Counted from the stretch's first letter, positions 8,866 through 20,276 are shown. The stretch is 60,588 nucleotides of DNA from Deltaproteobacteria bacterium (GCA_018399135.1 JAGYPB010000012.1:1-60588), one strand, 5' to 3'. Notes: generated by a model from the sequence alone, not told the origin. Made by a program: numbers and translations.

Positions 8866-10149
8866 ATGAGTACATCGACCGAGCCCCATATCGTCTATCG
8901 TTATGTCAGCCATCTTGTCAAGGACACCTTTGCTCTGGTTCTGGCCGGCGGGCGTGGGAGCCGACTGCATGAATTGACCGAATGGCGCGCCAAGCCTGCT
9001 GTTTATTTCGGGGGAAAGTATCGGATTATCGATTTTCCACTCTCCAATTGCGTCAATTCAGGGATTCGTCGGATTGGAGTGTTGACCCAGTACAAATCCC
9101 ATTCCCTGATCCGCCATCTGGTGCGCGGCTGGAGTCATTTCAAAAAAGAATTAGGTGAATTTGTCGAGATTCTGCCGGCGTCCCAGCGTTTTTCCGACGA
9201 GTGGTACCAGGGGACTGCGGACGCGGTTTATCAGAATATGGATATTATCCGCGCAGAGAAGCCCAAATACGTTCTTATTCTTTCGGGTGATCATATTTAC
9301 CGTCAGGATTATCGTGACATGCTGTTGCACCATGTTGAGAGCGGCGCTGATATGACCGTCTCCTGCATGGAGGTTCCGGTTGCGGAGGCTGCCGGCGCTT
9401 TTGGCGTGATGACGGTTGATGACGACATGCGGATTGTGCGTTTTGACGAAAAGCCCGAGCATCCTTCAGAGGTGCCCGGACAGCCTGGAATGACCCTGGC
9501 ATCGATGGGGAACTACATCTTCAATACCGAATTTCTGGAAGAAGTATTAACAAGAGATGGAAAAAATCCAAACTCTGAGCATGATTTTGGTAAGAATATC
9601 ATTCCCTCTATTATTGAGAGCCACAGTGTCATTGCATATCCTTTTCGCAATCCGGAAACGAACAAGCTGGCCTATTGGCGTGATGTCGGATCTCTGGATG
9701 CTTTCTGGGAGGCGAATATGGAGCTGATTTCGCCGAATCCTGAGTTGAATCTTTATGATCCGCAGTGGCCTGTCTGGACTTATCAGATGCATCTGCCACC
9801 GGCAAAATTTGTGTTCAATGATGATGATCGCCGCGGGATGGCGGTTGATTCAACTGTTTCCGGGGGATGTATTATCTCTGGTTCACGACTGAATAAAACC
9901 CTGTTGTTTTCCAATGTCCGGGTTCACTCCTACTCGACAATTGATGAAACCGTTATTCTCCCTGAAGTTGTTGTTAACCGTAATTGTCGCATTCGCCGCG
10001 CTATTATTGATCGTGGTTGTGACGTTCCGGCCGACACGGTGATCGGCTATGATCCAGAACAGGACAAAAAGAATGGTTTCCGTATTACCTCCAAGGGGAT
10101 TGTCCTGGTGACCCGCGAAATGCTCGGGCAGCAGGGTGGGTACGCCTGA
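8866..10149 (+). CDS. glgC: Glucose-1-phosphate adenylyltransferase (ADP-glucose pyrophosphorylase)
   Basis: A 427-residue protein starting at ATG 8866, preceded by GAAGGGAG (8852-8859); a TTG six bases upstream is less likely. GlgC makes ADP-glucose from ATP and glucose-1-phosphate, the committed step of bacterial glycogen synthesis. Visible signatures are [15 protein letters not shown] near the N terminus, [20 protein letters not shown], the substrate region [10 protein letters not shown], and a C-terminal left-handed beta-helix part. No other glycogen genes (glgA, glgB, glgP) are in this window, so it is a solitary gene here. Confidence 0.95.
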   Translation: MSTSTEPHIVYRYVSHLVKDTFALVLAGGRGSRLHELTEWRAKPAVYFGGKYRIIDFPLSNCVNSGIRRIGVLTQYKSHSLIRHLVRGWSHFKKELGEFVEILPASQRFSDEWYQGTADAVYQNMDIIRAEKPKYVLILSGDHIYRQDYRDMLLHHVESGADMTVSCMEVPVAEAAGAFGVMTVDDDMRIVRFDEKPEHPSEVPGQPGMTLASMGNYIFNTEFLEEVLTRDGKNPNSEHDFGKNIIPSIIESHSVIAYPFRNPETNKLAYWRDVGSLDAFWEANMELISPNPELNLYDPQWPVWTYQMHLPPAKFVFNDDDRRGMAVDSTVSGGCIISGSRLNKTLLFSNVRVHSYSTIDETVILPEVVVNRNCRIRRAIIDRGCDVPADTVIGYDPEQDKKNGFRITSKGIVLVTREMLGQQGGYA

Positions 10150-10170
10150 TCCGCTGATTGGTTGGTTCAG

Positions 10171-10575
10171 CTATGGTGCCGCAGCAGGTTCTTCGTTGAG
10201 GGCGAGAAGGTAGCCGTTGGGATCCTGTAACCAGAGTTCGCGGCGCAGGTGCTCGCGGTCATCCAGTTCGTAGAGGACTGGCCAGTTATTGCGATGTGCA
10301 GTGCGATGAACAGCATCCAGCTCGTTGCATTCCAACTCCAGGACAACGCCGGCACCGAGGAGTGTGCGGCTCAAATGTTGGAACAATGCCGGATGCTGTT
10401 GTTCCAGTCTGTCAAGTGGCTGGAACACCAGGCGCAGATTATCGGTACAGATCATCAGGGCGGTCAGAGTGCCTCGGGAATCGGTCAGTCGACGCACAGT
10501 CAATCCCGGTAACTGACGATAAAAATCATGGGTGGTATCAAGGTTGATAGCTGCAAAGGACAGGCTTAGCTGCAT
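10171..10575 (-). CDS. VOC (glyoxalase/bleomycin-resistance) family protein
   Basis: A 134-residue protein from an ATG at 10575 with GGGGAG seven bases upstream; a further in-frame ATG at 10599 lacks a ribosome site. The fold is indicated by an initial LSLSFAAINLDTTHDFYRQL strand-helix and a C-terminal LWLQDPNGYLLALNE, typical of the vicinal oxygen chelate family. Members bind a metal and act as glyoxalases, isomerases or antibiotic-binding proteins; no substrate is predictable. It converges with glgC, leaving about 20 bp between them. Confidence 0.8.
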   Translation of the reverse strand: MQLSLSFAAINLDTTHDFYRQLPGLTVRRLTDSRGTLTALMICTDNLRLVFQPLDRLEQQHPALFQHLSRTLLGAGVVLELECNELDAVHRTAHRNNWPVLYELDDREHLRRELWLQDPNGYLLALNEEPAAAP

Positions 10576-10663
10576 GTGTCGGCTCCCCGAAAAGGTCAAG
10601 GAGTGTCTCTCTGCTGTTTTACGAGTTGACCCTCATTGATTTTATTTTTGCCTCTGTGTTTTA

Positions 10664-11188
10664 ATGCCGCAGATTATGACAGAGAGACGTGAGTGTCGAG
10701 TATTTATTGGTCTGGGTGGCAATCTTGGTGAGCCGTTGGCCCGCTTTTTAGAAGTTCGCCAAGCGCTTGACGAGCATCGGCAAATAACCGTTGTGGCCAG
10801 TTCTCCCCTCTACCGAACGGCGCCGGTAGGCGGCCCGGCAGGCCAGCCTGACTATCTTAATGCCGTTCTTGAGTTGGCAACGACCCTCACTCCGCTGGAT
10901 CTGCTTGATCTTTGTCGCGAATTGGAACTTCGGGGCGGCCGTCAGCGCGAGGTGCGCTGGGGTGCCCGCACCATCGATATTGATCTGTTGTTAGTTGATG
11001 GTTTCGTTTGTTCGGCACCACAGCTCTCGCTTCCTCATCCGCGCCTGCATGAGCGCTCTTTTGTTCTGAAGCCGTTGTCTGATCTGGCTGCAGATTATTT
11101 TCATCCCCTGCTGGGTCGCACGGTGTCGGAATTGCTGACGTCCCTGCCCGGCGAAGCTGGCGATATTCGAATACAAGGTGTCTGGTAA
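10664..11188 (+). CDS. folK: 2-amino-4-hydroxy-6-hydroxymethyldihydropteridine pyrophosphokinase
   Basis: HPPK transfers pyrophosphate from ATP to the pterin alcohol in folate synthesis. The 174-residue protein shows FIGLGGNLGEP near the N terminus, YRTAPVGGPAGQPDYLN, and the family signature RWGARTIDIDLLL. Neither the ATG at 10664 nor the one at 10676 has a clear ribosome site, so the start is uncertain by four codons. Other folate genes are absent here. The next small gene begins 4 nt after the stop. Confidence 0.93.
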   Translation: MPQIMTERRECRVFIGLGGNLGEPLARFLEVRQALDEHRQITVVASSPLYRTAPVGGPAGQPDYLNAVLELATTLTPLDLLDLCRELELRGGRQREVRWGARTIDIDLLLVDGFVCSAPQLSLPHPRLHERSFVLKPLSDLAADYFHPLLGRTVSELLTSLPGEAGDIRIQGVW

Positions 11189-11192
11189 GCTG

Positions 11193-11465
11193 ATGATCAA
11201 GTTGCTGTTGTTAGTCCTTTTGGGGTTTGTCCTCTATTCTTTTTTTCTGTCTCTGACCCGCCCAAAGACAAACCTTCCCCCCCTGAATCGCCGGAACCGC
11301 CAGATCGATGGCGATGTCATGGTGGAGGATCCGGTCTGTGGCACCTGTTTGCCTCAGGAAGATGCCATTAAGGCGCGGATCGAAGGCAACGATTATTACT
11401 TTTGTTCAAAAACCTGTCTTGAGCGTTTCAGGGACAGTGATAACGATCCCCCCAATCCTGATTGA
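11193..11465 (+). CDS. Membrane-anchored YHS/TRASH-domain protein
   Basis: A 90-residue protein (ATG at 11193) with one N-terminal membrane segment (about residues 3-22). A short linker is followed by a C-terminal YHS domain: DPVCGTCLPQEDAI, then YYFCSKTCLERF. The four cysteines suggest metal (zinc, copper or similar) binding. Proteins of this kind often follow folK in Desulfuromonadia genomes, but the function is unknown. It begins just after the folK stop, so it is likely translated from the same mRNA, and the transaldolase gene follows 12 bp downstream. Confidence 0.75.
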   Translation: MIKLLLLVLLGFVLYSFFLSLTRPKTNLPPLNRRNRQIDGDVMVEDPVCGTCLPQEDAIKARIEGNDYYFCSKTCLERFRDSDNDPPNPD

Positions 11466-11477
11466 AGGAGTCTTTCA

Positions 11478-12122
11478 ATGAAATTTTTTATTGATACAGC
11501 AGAAGTTTCAGAAATCCGTGCCGCCCACGAGTTGGGCCTGGTTGACGGTGTAACGACCAACCCCTCACTCATAGCCAGGAGTGGCCGTGATTTCAAAGAA
11601 GTTATCACCGAAATCACCGGGATTGTTGATGGTCCGATCTCTGCTGAGGTGATTGCCCTTGACGCTAAAGGGATGATCAGCGAGGGCAAGGAGCTGGCCA
11701 GGATACACCAGAATATTGTCATCAAGGTTCCCATGACCACCGAAGGGCTCAAAGCCACCAAAGAATTCAGCCGGTTGGGGATCAACATCAATGTGACCCT
11801 GATTTTCTCTCCCTTACAGGCGCTGCTGGCGGCCAAGGCGGGAGCGACCTATGTTTCACCTTTTATCGGGCGTCTGGATGATGTCGGTCACGATGGGATG
11901 GAAGGGATAGAGCAGATCCGCACCATCTTTGACAACTACGGCTATGACACCGAAATCATCGTCGCATCGGTGCGTTCACCGTTGCACGTTCTCAACGCTG
12001 GATTGATTGGTGCGGATATCTGCACTATCCCATTTGCAGTGATGAAGCAGCTGGCCCAGCACCCTCTCACCGATGTCGGTATTGAGAAGTTCCTGGCGGA
12101 CTGGAACAAATCCAAGGTGTGA
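11478..12122 (+). CDS. tal: Short transaldolase / fructose-6-phosphate aldolase family (TalC/FSA type)
   Basis: A 214-residue protein, the length of the compact TalC/FSA subfamily rather than the 315-residue TalB type. [13 protein letters not shown] opens the barrel, [13 protein letters not shown] is at about 24-36, and the Schiff-base lysine is Lys83 in IVIKVPMT. The enzyme moves a three-carbon unit in the pentose phosphate pathway, or acts as fructose-6-phosphate aldolase; sequence alone does not fully separate the two. AAGGAG lies well spaced before the ATG. A degenerate repeat copy follows the gene. Confidence 0.9.
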   Translation: MKFFIDTAEVSEIRAAHELGLVDGVTTNPSLIARSGRDFKEVITEITGIVDGPISAEVIALDAKGMISEGKELARIHQNIVIKVPMTTEGLKATKEFSRLGININVTLIFSPLQALLAAKAGATYVSPFIGRLDDVGHDGMEGIEQIRTIFDNYGYDTEIIVASVRSPLHVLNAGLIGADICTIPFAVMKQLAQHPLTDVGIEKFLADWNKSKV

Positions 12123-12135
12123 TTTACCTGTTTCT

Positions 12136-12193
12136 AACTATTCAGCTGCCGCTCTTGCCACAGGATCCGAAGATCCGCTGCTGAACTAGATAC
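12136..12193 (+). repeat. Dispersed structured repeat, copy B (degenerate remnant)
   Basis: Recognisable pieces of the family (see 25201) survive: a left terminal arm CTATTCAGC, then CTTGCCACAGGATCC from the right half, then a right end GCTGAACTAG. Most of the centre is missing. The orientation is the same as the full copies. It lies between tal and sucC. Confidence 0.6.
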
Positions 12194-12242
12194 ACCCGTT
12201 TTTTTAATCAACGAATTTTAGTCAACTTGATGGCCTGACCAC

Positions 12243-12271
12243 TTGACAATCTGCCGGTGCTCGGTTACATC
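12243..12271 (+). promoter_or_regulatory. Possible sucC promoter
   Basis: A perfect TTGACA (12243-12248) and a 17-bp spacer precede a weak -10 TACATC (12266-12271). It sits about 75 bp before the sucC ATG. The poor -10 keeps confidence low. Confidence 0.35.
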
Positions 12272-12345
12272 TTGACTGTCTGATAGCTGAACGAACTTTT
12301 CAGCGCTTATTCCACATCCGTTTTTTCTAACCAGGTGAGGTCACG

Positions 12346-13509
<1,164 letters not shown>

Positions 13510-13523
13510 GGAGAGATAAAGCG

Positions 13524-14396
<873 letters not shown>

Positions 14397-14421
14397 TAGA
14401 TATTAAGCAGGCATTTTGATG

Positions 14422-14466
14422 AACGACAAAGGGACGGGCCACCAGGCTTGTCCCTTTGTCGTTTTA
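14422..14466 (+). terminator. Intrinsic terminator after sucCD
   Basis: The arms AACGACAAAGGGAC (14422-14435) and GTCCCTTTGTCGTT (14450-14463) form a 14-bp stem with a 14-nt loop. It runs directly into a short T-tract, 26 bp after the sucD stop. Confidence 0.85.
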
Positions 14467-14483
14467 TCTACAGATTTCGTATT

Positions 14484-14621
14484 TGTTCAGCACTGGATCG
14501 GGGATCCTATGTCAAGGGACACTTTTCGTCATCCCTGATCGCTTGCTGTCGCCGTCCATGGAGACAAACACCCTTGCCACAGGAACCCCGACCCAGCGCA
14601 AGGACAGTGCTGAATAGTTAT
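14484..14621 (+). repeat. Dispersed structured repeat, copy C (full length, most diverged)
   Basis: A full copy of the family (see 25201), placed right after the sucCD terminator. It carries more uncompensated changes than other full copies, for example GGAGACA instead of GGCGACA in the inner hairpin. The remaining 14622-14763 holds no clear feature beyond the ribosome site of the regulator gene. Confidence 0.9.
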
Positions 14622-14763
14622 CAAATTTCTTTTGATTGCCCATCAGCTAAAACATGGCTATCCTTCTTGTCTAGGGGTAGATGCAGGGATTTTATCCTGA
14701 TCATTGTCAGTACCAACAAGAACTGCTGCGCAGGCACAGTAATGATAACAATTGAGGGTTGCC

Positions 14764-16125
14764 ATGGTGGGAAAACATCGAAATCTGCTGATTATTGACG
14801 ACGAAGCATCCATGCGTCATATGCTGCGTCTGGTTCTTGAAGAGCAGGGCTATCGTATCACCGAGGCCGCTAATGGTGTTGAAGCGTTAGCACAGCTACG
14901 TAAAGAAAAGTTTGACCTGATCCTCTCTGATATCCGCATGCCTGACATGGATGGTTTGACCTTCCTCAAGCACTCTGACGTGGCGGCGCTGGAGACCACC
15001 ATCATCATGATGAGCGCCTACGGCAGCATCGATACGGCTCTAGAATGTATCAAGTGCGGTGCTTACGACTATATTTCCAAGCCCTTCAAACATGATGAAG
15101 TCATCCTGACCTTGCGCAAGGCCGAAGAACGCCTGTATCTGCAGCATGAGAACGTCAGTCTCAAGCAAGCCTTGTCCCGCTGTCACACGGGATTTTCTAT
15201 CGCTGATATTATCCACGTCAGCCCACAGATGAAAGTGCTCCTTGACCAGGTAAGCAAGGTGGCTGCTAGCGATTCACCGGTGCTGATCAAGGGCGAAACC
15301 GGCACCGGCAAGGAGCTGATTGCCCGCGCGCTGCACAGTGAAAGCGGCCGGATCGGGGAGTTTCTGGCAATCAATTGTAGCGCGCTGACCAGCGGTTTGC
15401 TGGAGAGTGAACTGTTTGGCCACGTCAAGGGCGCTTTTACCGGTGCCGACCGGGAAAAACAGGGGCTTTTTGCCATTGCCGCGAATGGCACCCTATTGTT
15501 GGATGAGATTGCCGATCTGCCGTTGGAGTTGCAGCCAAAACTGTTGCGGGTACTGCAGGAAGGAGAAATCCGCAAGGTTGGTGCAACCCGTACAGAAAAG
15601 GTGTCGGCGCGGGTTGTTGCTGCTGCTGGACGCGATTTATGGGAGGCGGTGCAGGCCGGGCAGTTCCGCAGTGATCTCTATTATCGGTTGGCGGTGGTCG
15701 ATTTACATATCCCGCCTCTGCGTGAGCGTATCGAGGATATCCCGCCTCTGGCGCAGCATTTTCTGCAGCGTATTTGTGCCCGTGACCATCGCCCGGTACC
15801 GCTCTTGACTGAAACTGCCATTGGCCAGTTATGTCGTTACAGCTGGGCGGGAAATATTCGTGAACTTGAAAATTATCTGGAAAAGGCGTTGATCTTTAAC
15901 TCCGAAGACGAACTGGCGCTGCCTCCTCTGGGGCCAGTATCGCCACACAGGGAAGAGTTACTGGATGGAAATCTGTCATTAAAAATCGCTGCACGACGAC
16001 TTGAGGAAGAGTATATTCGTCAGGCTTTGGAGCGTACCAACGGCAACCGCACCCAGGCGGCCCAATTGTTGGAAATCAGCCTAAGGGCGCTGATGTACAA
16101 GATCAAGGACTACGATATCGATTAA
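14764..16125 (+). CDS. Sigma-54-dependent response regulator (NtrC family), orphan
   Basis: A 453-residue protein starting at ATG 14764, preceded by TGAGGG. The receiver domain has phospho-acceptor Asp56 (LILSDIRMP), Lys in ISKPFKH, and an AAA+ domain with Walker A GETGTGKE (177-184) and an intact sigma-54 contact loop GAFTGA (223-228). A C-terminal Fis-type helix-turn-helix (NRTQAAQLLEISLRALMYKI) completes it. It should activate sigma-54 promoters when phosphorylated. No histidine kinase gene is adjacent, so its partner is unknown. The preceding repeat copy and terminator separate it from sucD. Confidence 0.93.
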   Translation: MVGKHRNLLIIDDEASMRHMLRLVLEEQGYRITEAANGVEALAQLRKEKFDLILSDIRMPDMDGLTFLKHSDVAALETTIIMMSAYGSIDTALECIKCGAYDYISKPFKHDEVILTLRKAEERLYLQHENVSLKQALSRCHTGFSIADIIHVSPQMKVLLDQVSKVAASDSPVLIKGETGTGKELIARALHSESGRIGEFLAINCSALTSGLLESELFGHVKGAFTGADREKQGLFAIAANGTLLLDEIADLPLELQPKLLRVLQEGEIRKVGATRTEKVSARVVAAAGRDLWEAVQAGQFRSDLYYRLAVVDLHIPPLRERIEDIPPLAQHFLQRICARDHRPVPLLTETAIGQLCRYSWAGNIRELENYLEKALIFNSEDELALPPLGPVSPHREELLDGNLSLKIAARRLEEEYIRQALERTNGNRTQAAQLLEISLRALMYKIKDYDID

Positions 16126-16134
16126 ACTGTCCCG

Positions 16135-16818
16135 CTACAATTCCCCCCGATCAGCCAGGCTGATATAGGCACCATTGCCAATAATGATATGATCCAGCAC
16201 GCGAATGCCGAGCAGGTCACCGGCCTGTTTAAGGCGACTGGTGATCTCGATATCTTCGCGACTTGGGGTTGGATCGCCCGACGGATGATTGTGTACAAAC
16301 AACACTGCCGCGGCCGATTCCTTAAGGGCCGGAGAAAAAACCTCGCGTGGGTGAACAATGCTGGCGTTGAGGCTGCCCTCGGAAATCTGTACTTCACGGA
16401 TCAGGCGATTTTTGGTGTCGAGCAAAAGCGCCAGAAACACCTCTTTGCGATAGTCGCACAGGCGTTCATGGAAATGGCAGAAGGCGTCGGTGGAACTTCG
16501 GTAGGTTTGTCCCGGTTGCAGACGCTGGTCGGAAAAGCGCCGGGCAATCTGGAACATTGCCTGAATTTCTGCGGCTTTGGCCGGGCCGATACCAGGTTGC
16601 TCGCAGAGTTCAGCGATGGTAGCAGCGGCCAGTTGTCGCAGGGAGCCAAAGCGCCGCAGTAACCCGCGGGCAAGATCAACCGCGCTGCTTTTGCTGGAAG
16701 AATCACCGGTACGGATAATCAGCGCCAGTAGTTCGGCGTCGGTCAGATGATCGGCGCCACGCGCCAGCAGTTTCTCCCGCGGACGTTCGTCGGCAGGCCA
16801 GTCCTTGATGCGTTGCAT
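16135..16818 (-). CDS. radC: RadC family JAMM-domain protein
   Basis: A 227-residue protein with the usual RadC layout: an N-terminal UPF0758 region (WPADERPREKLLARGADHLT), a helix-hairpin-helix (about 69-86, LCEQPGIGPAKAAEI), and a C-terminal JAB/JAMM metalloprotease-like domain with HNHPSG (176-181) and Asp189. Despite the name, a DNA-repair role for RadC is unproven. It is the last gene of a minus-strand cluster whose first gene also encodes a JAMM domain (17470-19992). It converges with the NtrC-type gene. Confidence 0.92.
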   Translation of the reverse strand: MQRIKDWPADERPREKLLARGADHLTDAELLALIIRTGDSSSKSSAVDLARGLLRRFGSLRQLAAATIAELCEQPGIGPAKAAEIQAMFQIARRFSDQRLQPGQTYRSSTDAFCHFHERLCDYRKEVFLALLLDTKNRLIREVQISEGSLNASIVHPREVFSPALKESAAAVLFVHNHPSGDPTPSREDIEITSRLKQAGDLLGIRVLDHIIIGNGAYISLADRGEL

Positions 16819-16839
16819 ATTTCCCCCTCCATGTCATGG

Positions 16840-17451
16840 TTAGATAGCGCCCTTCAGCTTCAGAAAATCAGCGATCTTGCGTGCCAGAACCTCATAGCCG
16901 GCGGCGTTAAGGTGGACGGCATCGCTCTTGTAAACATTGGTTTTCAACAGCTCGGATAATGCGCCTTCAAGCAATTGAGCCCCTGACTCATCAGCCAGTT
17001 CTCTGTATAGTGGCGCATCCTGAATTCTCAACCCAGGCTTGGGAACGGCAATAAAGGCCACCTGGATATTGCGCTGATTGGCCGCTTCGTACATCCGCCG
17101 CAGATTCTCTTTGAGCTGCTGTTCATCACGCTTCTGTAGCAGGTCATTGCCGCCGTGCATAATCAGCACCAGGTTCGGCTTGTGAGTGTCGAGCAGACCG
17201 GGTAAGCGGCTGGCACCATCGGCACTGATCTCACCAGGGATTCCGGCATTGATAATGTTGCGGCCGATCAGCTGTTGGAGCTGGGCGGTGTAGCTGGTGT
17301 TGAGATCGGCTCCTGTGCCCGCAGTCAGGCTGTCACCAAAGGCAAGGATTTTGTCGTTAGGGCGTAATGGATTCAATCCCGCCGGATTATCGCAGGCTGC
17401 CAACAAGCCAAAGAGTGCGATGAAGAGAATCGATCTGCAGAAAAAATTCAT
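16840..17451 (-). CDS. GDSL/SGNH-hydrolase lipoprotein (arylesterase, TesA-like)
   Basis: A 203-residue protein with a lipoprotein signal (lipobox LAAC, Cys20) and an SGNH hydrolase fold. Block I is FGDSLTAGTG with nucleophile Ser41, and the catalytic Asp/His pair is in SDAVHLNAAG near the C terminus. Block III is HGGNDLL. It should hydrolyse esters or thioesters at the membrane. A second GDSL enzyme, more like TesA, is encoded at 50154-50777. This gene lies 18 bp after the helicase gene and 21 bp before radC, so the three are probably one operon. Confidence 0.87.
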   Translation of the reverse strand: MNFFCRSILFIALFGLLAACDNPAGLNPLRPNDKILAFGDSLTAGTGADLNTSYTAQLQQLIGRNIINAGIPGEISADGASRLPGLLDTHKPNLVLIMHGGNDLLQKRDEQQLKENLRRMYEAANQRNIQVAFIAVPKPGLRIQDAPLYRELADESGAQLLEGALSELLKTNVYKSDAVHLNAAGYEVLARKIADFLKLKGAI

Positions 17452-17469
17452 GATGTTTCCTTCAGTAAT

Positions 17470-19992
17470 TTAAGGGGATTGAAAAAACTGTTGTAGTGTA
17501 GCAAAAACCTGTTCGCTAGAGCCACGGATTATTGGTGCGGGCGGCAGAGATTTTAGAAAAATTCGACCGTAGCCGCGTTTGACCACTCGACTATCGAGAA
17601 TCAGCACCACCCCGCGATCGCTCCGATGACGAATCAGACGGCCGAACCCCTGCTTGAAGCGGATGACGGCCTGAGGCACGGTATAATCCATGAAAGGATC
17701 CCCGCCGGCAGCGGTTATTGCTTGGCAGCGGGCCTCGAGAACCGGCTCGGTGGGTACTTTGAAGGGGAGGCGGGTGATGATCACCTGCTCGAGTGAGGAG
17801 CCGGGCACGTCGACTCCCTCCCAAAAGGAGTCGGTACCGAACAGAGTGCTCGAGATCTCTTCAGCAAAACGTTTGAGCAGCCGATGACGATTTTCTTCCC
17901 CCTGGCGCAGGCAGCGCAAGCGCTGGGCTGTGAGGATGGGGGAGAGCTGTTCATGGACATCACGCAGCAAGGCATAGGAAGTAAAAAGGACAAAACTACG
18001 CCCCTGGCTGATGCGGAGTGCTTTTTCGACGGCATCACGCACGCCTTCGGCAAAACCAGGACGCCCGGGTTCCGGGATGTCCGTCGGGACGACCACCAGG
18101 GCTTGCTGCTGATAATCAAATGGGGAGTGCAACGCCAGTTGTTTTTGTCTGCCGGTTTCGGTTTGACTCAGGCCGATGCGCGCACAGAAATAAGCAAAGG
18201 AGTCAGCGACAGTGAGGGTCGCACTGGTCATGATCAGGGTATGAACCCGGTCGTAAAGGGCATTTTTCAAGCTGGCACCGACATCAAGGGGTGCCTGGCA
18301 GAGGCTGGTCAGCAATCCTGTGCCGCGCCCGATACGTCCTTCACGGATTTCAATCCACAGGCAGCGGTCGGGAGTGGCTGCCTGAAAAGATGCCAGATCG
18401 ATAGCAATGACGCTTAAGCGGCCGGTCATGCCGCGCAGATCGGTCAGGGTCGGACTGACCTTTTCGACGATGTTGTCGGGCAGGGTCGTTGACAGCCGTA
18501 ACAGGGCGGTTAGCCCCTCTTCAAGTTGCACGGTTTCTTGGCGCAACCTCTCCAACCGTTGGCATAGCCGTTGCCACAGCTCCGTGGTTAAAAAATCATC
18601 AAGGATGCGATGTTTTAGTTCACTGCCGTTGCCAACGCTTTTGCCAATGCCCACCGGCAGTTCGGAGGCGATCGCCTGCATTTCATCAATGGACAGTTCA
18701 TATAGCCGCCGGCGCCGGTTGGTCAGATCTTCAATCGCTTCATGGAAGCTGCGATAGATGCTGTCAGCACTGTCAGGCAAGGCGCGTGCCAGTTGATCCA
18801 GCAGGCGTGGCAATAGCCCCTGCTCCGGTTTGCGCGGATGGCGTAGCCGATTGAGCACCCGCGAAAAGGTAAAGCGGGTGGTTTGAGCCGAAAAATAACT
18901 GGTGGCGACATCTTCGAGATGATGGGCTTCATCGAGGATGACCCGTTCGAAAGGTGGTAGAACGGCAGTGGCCGAATAGTTGTCGGTCTGTTCGCGCAGG
19001 GACAGGTCGGACAGCAGCAGAGCGTGATTGACGACCAACAGATTAGCACGGGCCGCCTGGCGGCGAGCGCGATGAAAAAAGCAGCGACTGTAGTGGCTGC
19101 AGCGTACCCGCGCACACTGATCAGGTTCGCAGCACACCTCTTCCCAGGTCTGGTAGGAAGGGATGAAGGAGAGATCCTCGCGCGAGCCATCTTCCGTGGC
19201 TGCAGCCCAGCTCAGTATCTGTTGCAGTTCGGCCACCTGCTCCTGGTCGAATAAACCGAGCTCGGCACCAGCTGTTTCGCCGCGGCGCAGGCAGAAATAA
19301 TTACTGCGCCCTTTGACCAGCACCGCCTGGAAATTAATGCTGGTGGCGCGCTGTAAAAAGGGGATATCCTTGCGAATAAGTTGTTCCTGCAAGTTGATGG
19401 TGCGCGTCGAAATAACTACCCGCTCATGATTGTTGCAGGCAAACAGCAGGGCCGGAACCAGGTAAGCGAGGCTTTTGCCGGTACCGGTACCGGCTTCAAT
19501 AATCGACAGCTGGCGTTGGTTAAAGGCGTCGGCAACAGCAAAGGCCATGCGCAGTTGCTCCGGGCGTTCTTCGTAATCGGGTAGCTTGCCGGCAATGACG
19601 CCGTCGGGACCGAGAAGATCTTGAATCTGCTCATAGTCAAGATGTTCGACATTCCTGGCAGTAAAGGGATCCACTACGCGGTAGAGGTCGTCGGCCTTGT
19701 TGTTGACAATGAAAAAGCCGACACCAAGATCCCCCAAAGTTGAAGCAACATCGATATCTGCCGGGGATGGCTCGAGGTTGCCTGATGGATGGTTGTGGAT
19801 AACGACATCGCCATGGGAACAGCTGCTGAGGATGGCAGGAACCGCCTTTTTGGAGCCACGGGCTAACACCTCAACCTGGATGACGCGCAGTTGCGCATCG
19901 GTCTGGCCGAGAAAAAACACTTCGCGACCACGGGCCTGCGCAATGGCGTAGCGCATCTGGTCGAGGCAATCTGGTGAGAAGTCAGCAAGCAT
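17470..19992 (-). CDS. DinG/XPD-like helicase with N-terminal JAMM (RadC-like) domain
   Basis: An 840-residue fusion. Residues 1 to about 125 form a JAB/JAMM domain with metal motif HNHPSG (66-71) and acidic residues at 79 and 81. From about 140 on it is a DinG-type superfamily 2 helicase: Walker A EAGTGTGKS (166-174), DEAH (354-357), and cysteines at 234, 288, 293/298 and 304 placed for a 4Fe-4S cluster. C-terminal helicase motifs (GTDSFWEGVDVPG, QGFGRLIRHRSDRG) follow. DinG unwinds DNA forks, R-loops and D-loops; the role of the JAMM part is unknown. It is the first gene of a cluster that ends with radC. The start at 19992 includes the whole JAMM domain. Confidence 0.9.
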   Translation of the reverse strand: MLADFSPDCLDQMRYAIAQARGREVFFLGQTDAQLRVIQVEVLARGSKKAVPAILSSCSHGDVVIHNHPSGNLEPSPADIDVASTLGDLGVGFFIVNNKADDLYRVVDPFTARNVEHLDYEQIQDLLGPDGVIAGKLPDYEERPEQLRMAFAVADAFNQRQLSIIEAGTGTGKSLAYLVPALLFACNNHERVVISTRTINLQEQLIRKDIPFLQRATSINFQAVLVKGRSNYFCLRRGETAGAELGLFDQEQVAELQQILSWAAATEDGSREDLSFIPSYQTWEEVCCEPDQCARVRCSHYSRCFFHRARRQAARANLLVVNHALLLSDLSLREQTDNYSATAVLPPFERVILDEAHHLEDVATSYFSAQTTRFTFSRVLNRLRHPRKPEQGLLPRLLDQLARALPDSADSIYRSFHEAIEDLTNRRRRLYELSIDEMQAIASELPVGIGKSVGNGSELKHRILDDFLTTELWQRLCQRLERLRQETVQLEEGLTALLRLSTTLPDNIVEKVSPTLTDLRGMTGRLSVIAIDLASFQAATPDRCLWIEIREGRIGRGTGLLTSLCQAPLDVGASLKNALYDRVHTLIMTSATLTVADSFAYFCARIGLSQTETGRQKQLALHSPFDYQQQALVVVPTDIPEPGRPGFAEGVRDAVEKALRISQGRSFVLFTSYALLRDVHEQLSPILTAQRLRCLRQGEENRHRLLKRFAEEISSTLFGTDSFWEGVDVPGSSLEQVIITRLPFKVPTEPVLEARCQAITAAGGDPFMDYTVPQAVIRFKQGFGRLIRHRSDRGVVLILDSRVVKRGYGRIFLKSLPPAPIIRGSSEQVFATLQQFFQSP

Positions 19993-20084
19993 GGTGCGGG
20001 ATTATAGAGGAAGCGGGATGAGAAGGGGAAGGATTGTGTTGCGGCAAAGACATTTTTGCAGTAAGTGTGAGTTTAATTTGTGCT

Positions 20085-20225
20085 ATCTGTTCGGCACCGG
20101 ATAGGGGATCCTATGTCAAGGGACGCTTTTCGTCATCCATGACCGCTTGCTGTCGCCGTCCATGGCGACAGACACCCTTGCCACAGGGCCCCCTATCCTG
20201 CGGAAGGCCATAGCTGAATAGTTAC
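20085..20225 (+). repeat. Dispersed structured repeat, copy D (full length)
   Basis: A full copy of the family (see 25201) in the divergent region between the helicase gene and the Nth-like gene. The long stem reads GGATAGGGG paired with CCCCTATCC, a compensatory change from GGATCGGGG/CCCCGATCC. The inner hairpin is CTGTCGCC/GGCGACAG. Confidence 0.93.
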
Positions 20226-20276
20226 AATTTGTTTAGCGCGGTTTTAGTCGAGTTTCTTTAATAAGGTTTTTCGGTG

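Noticed and set aside
14650-14690. Sigma-54 promoter before the orphan NtrC-type gene (TGGCTATCCTTCTTGTC)
   Set aside because: The -12 GC dinucleotide is replaced by TG, so the match is too weak.
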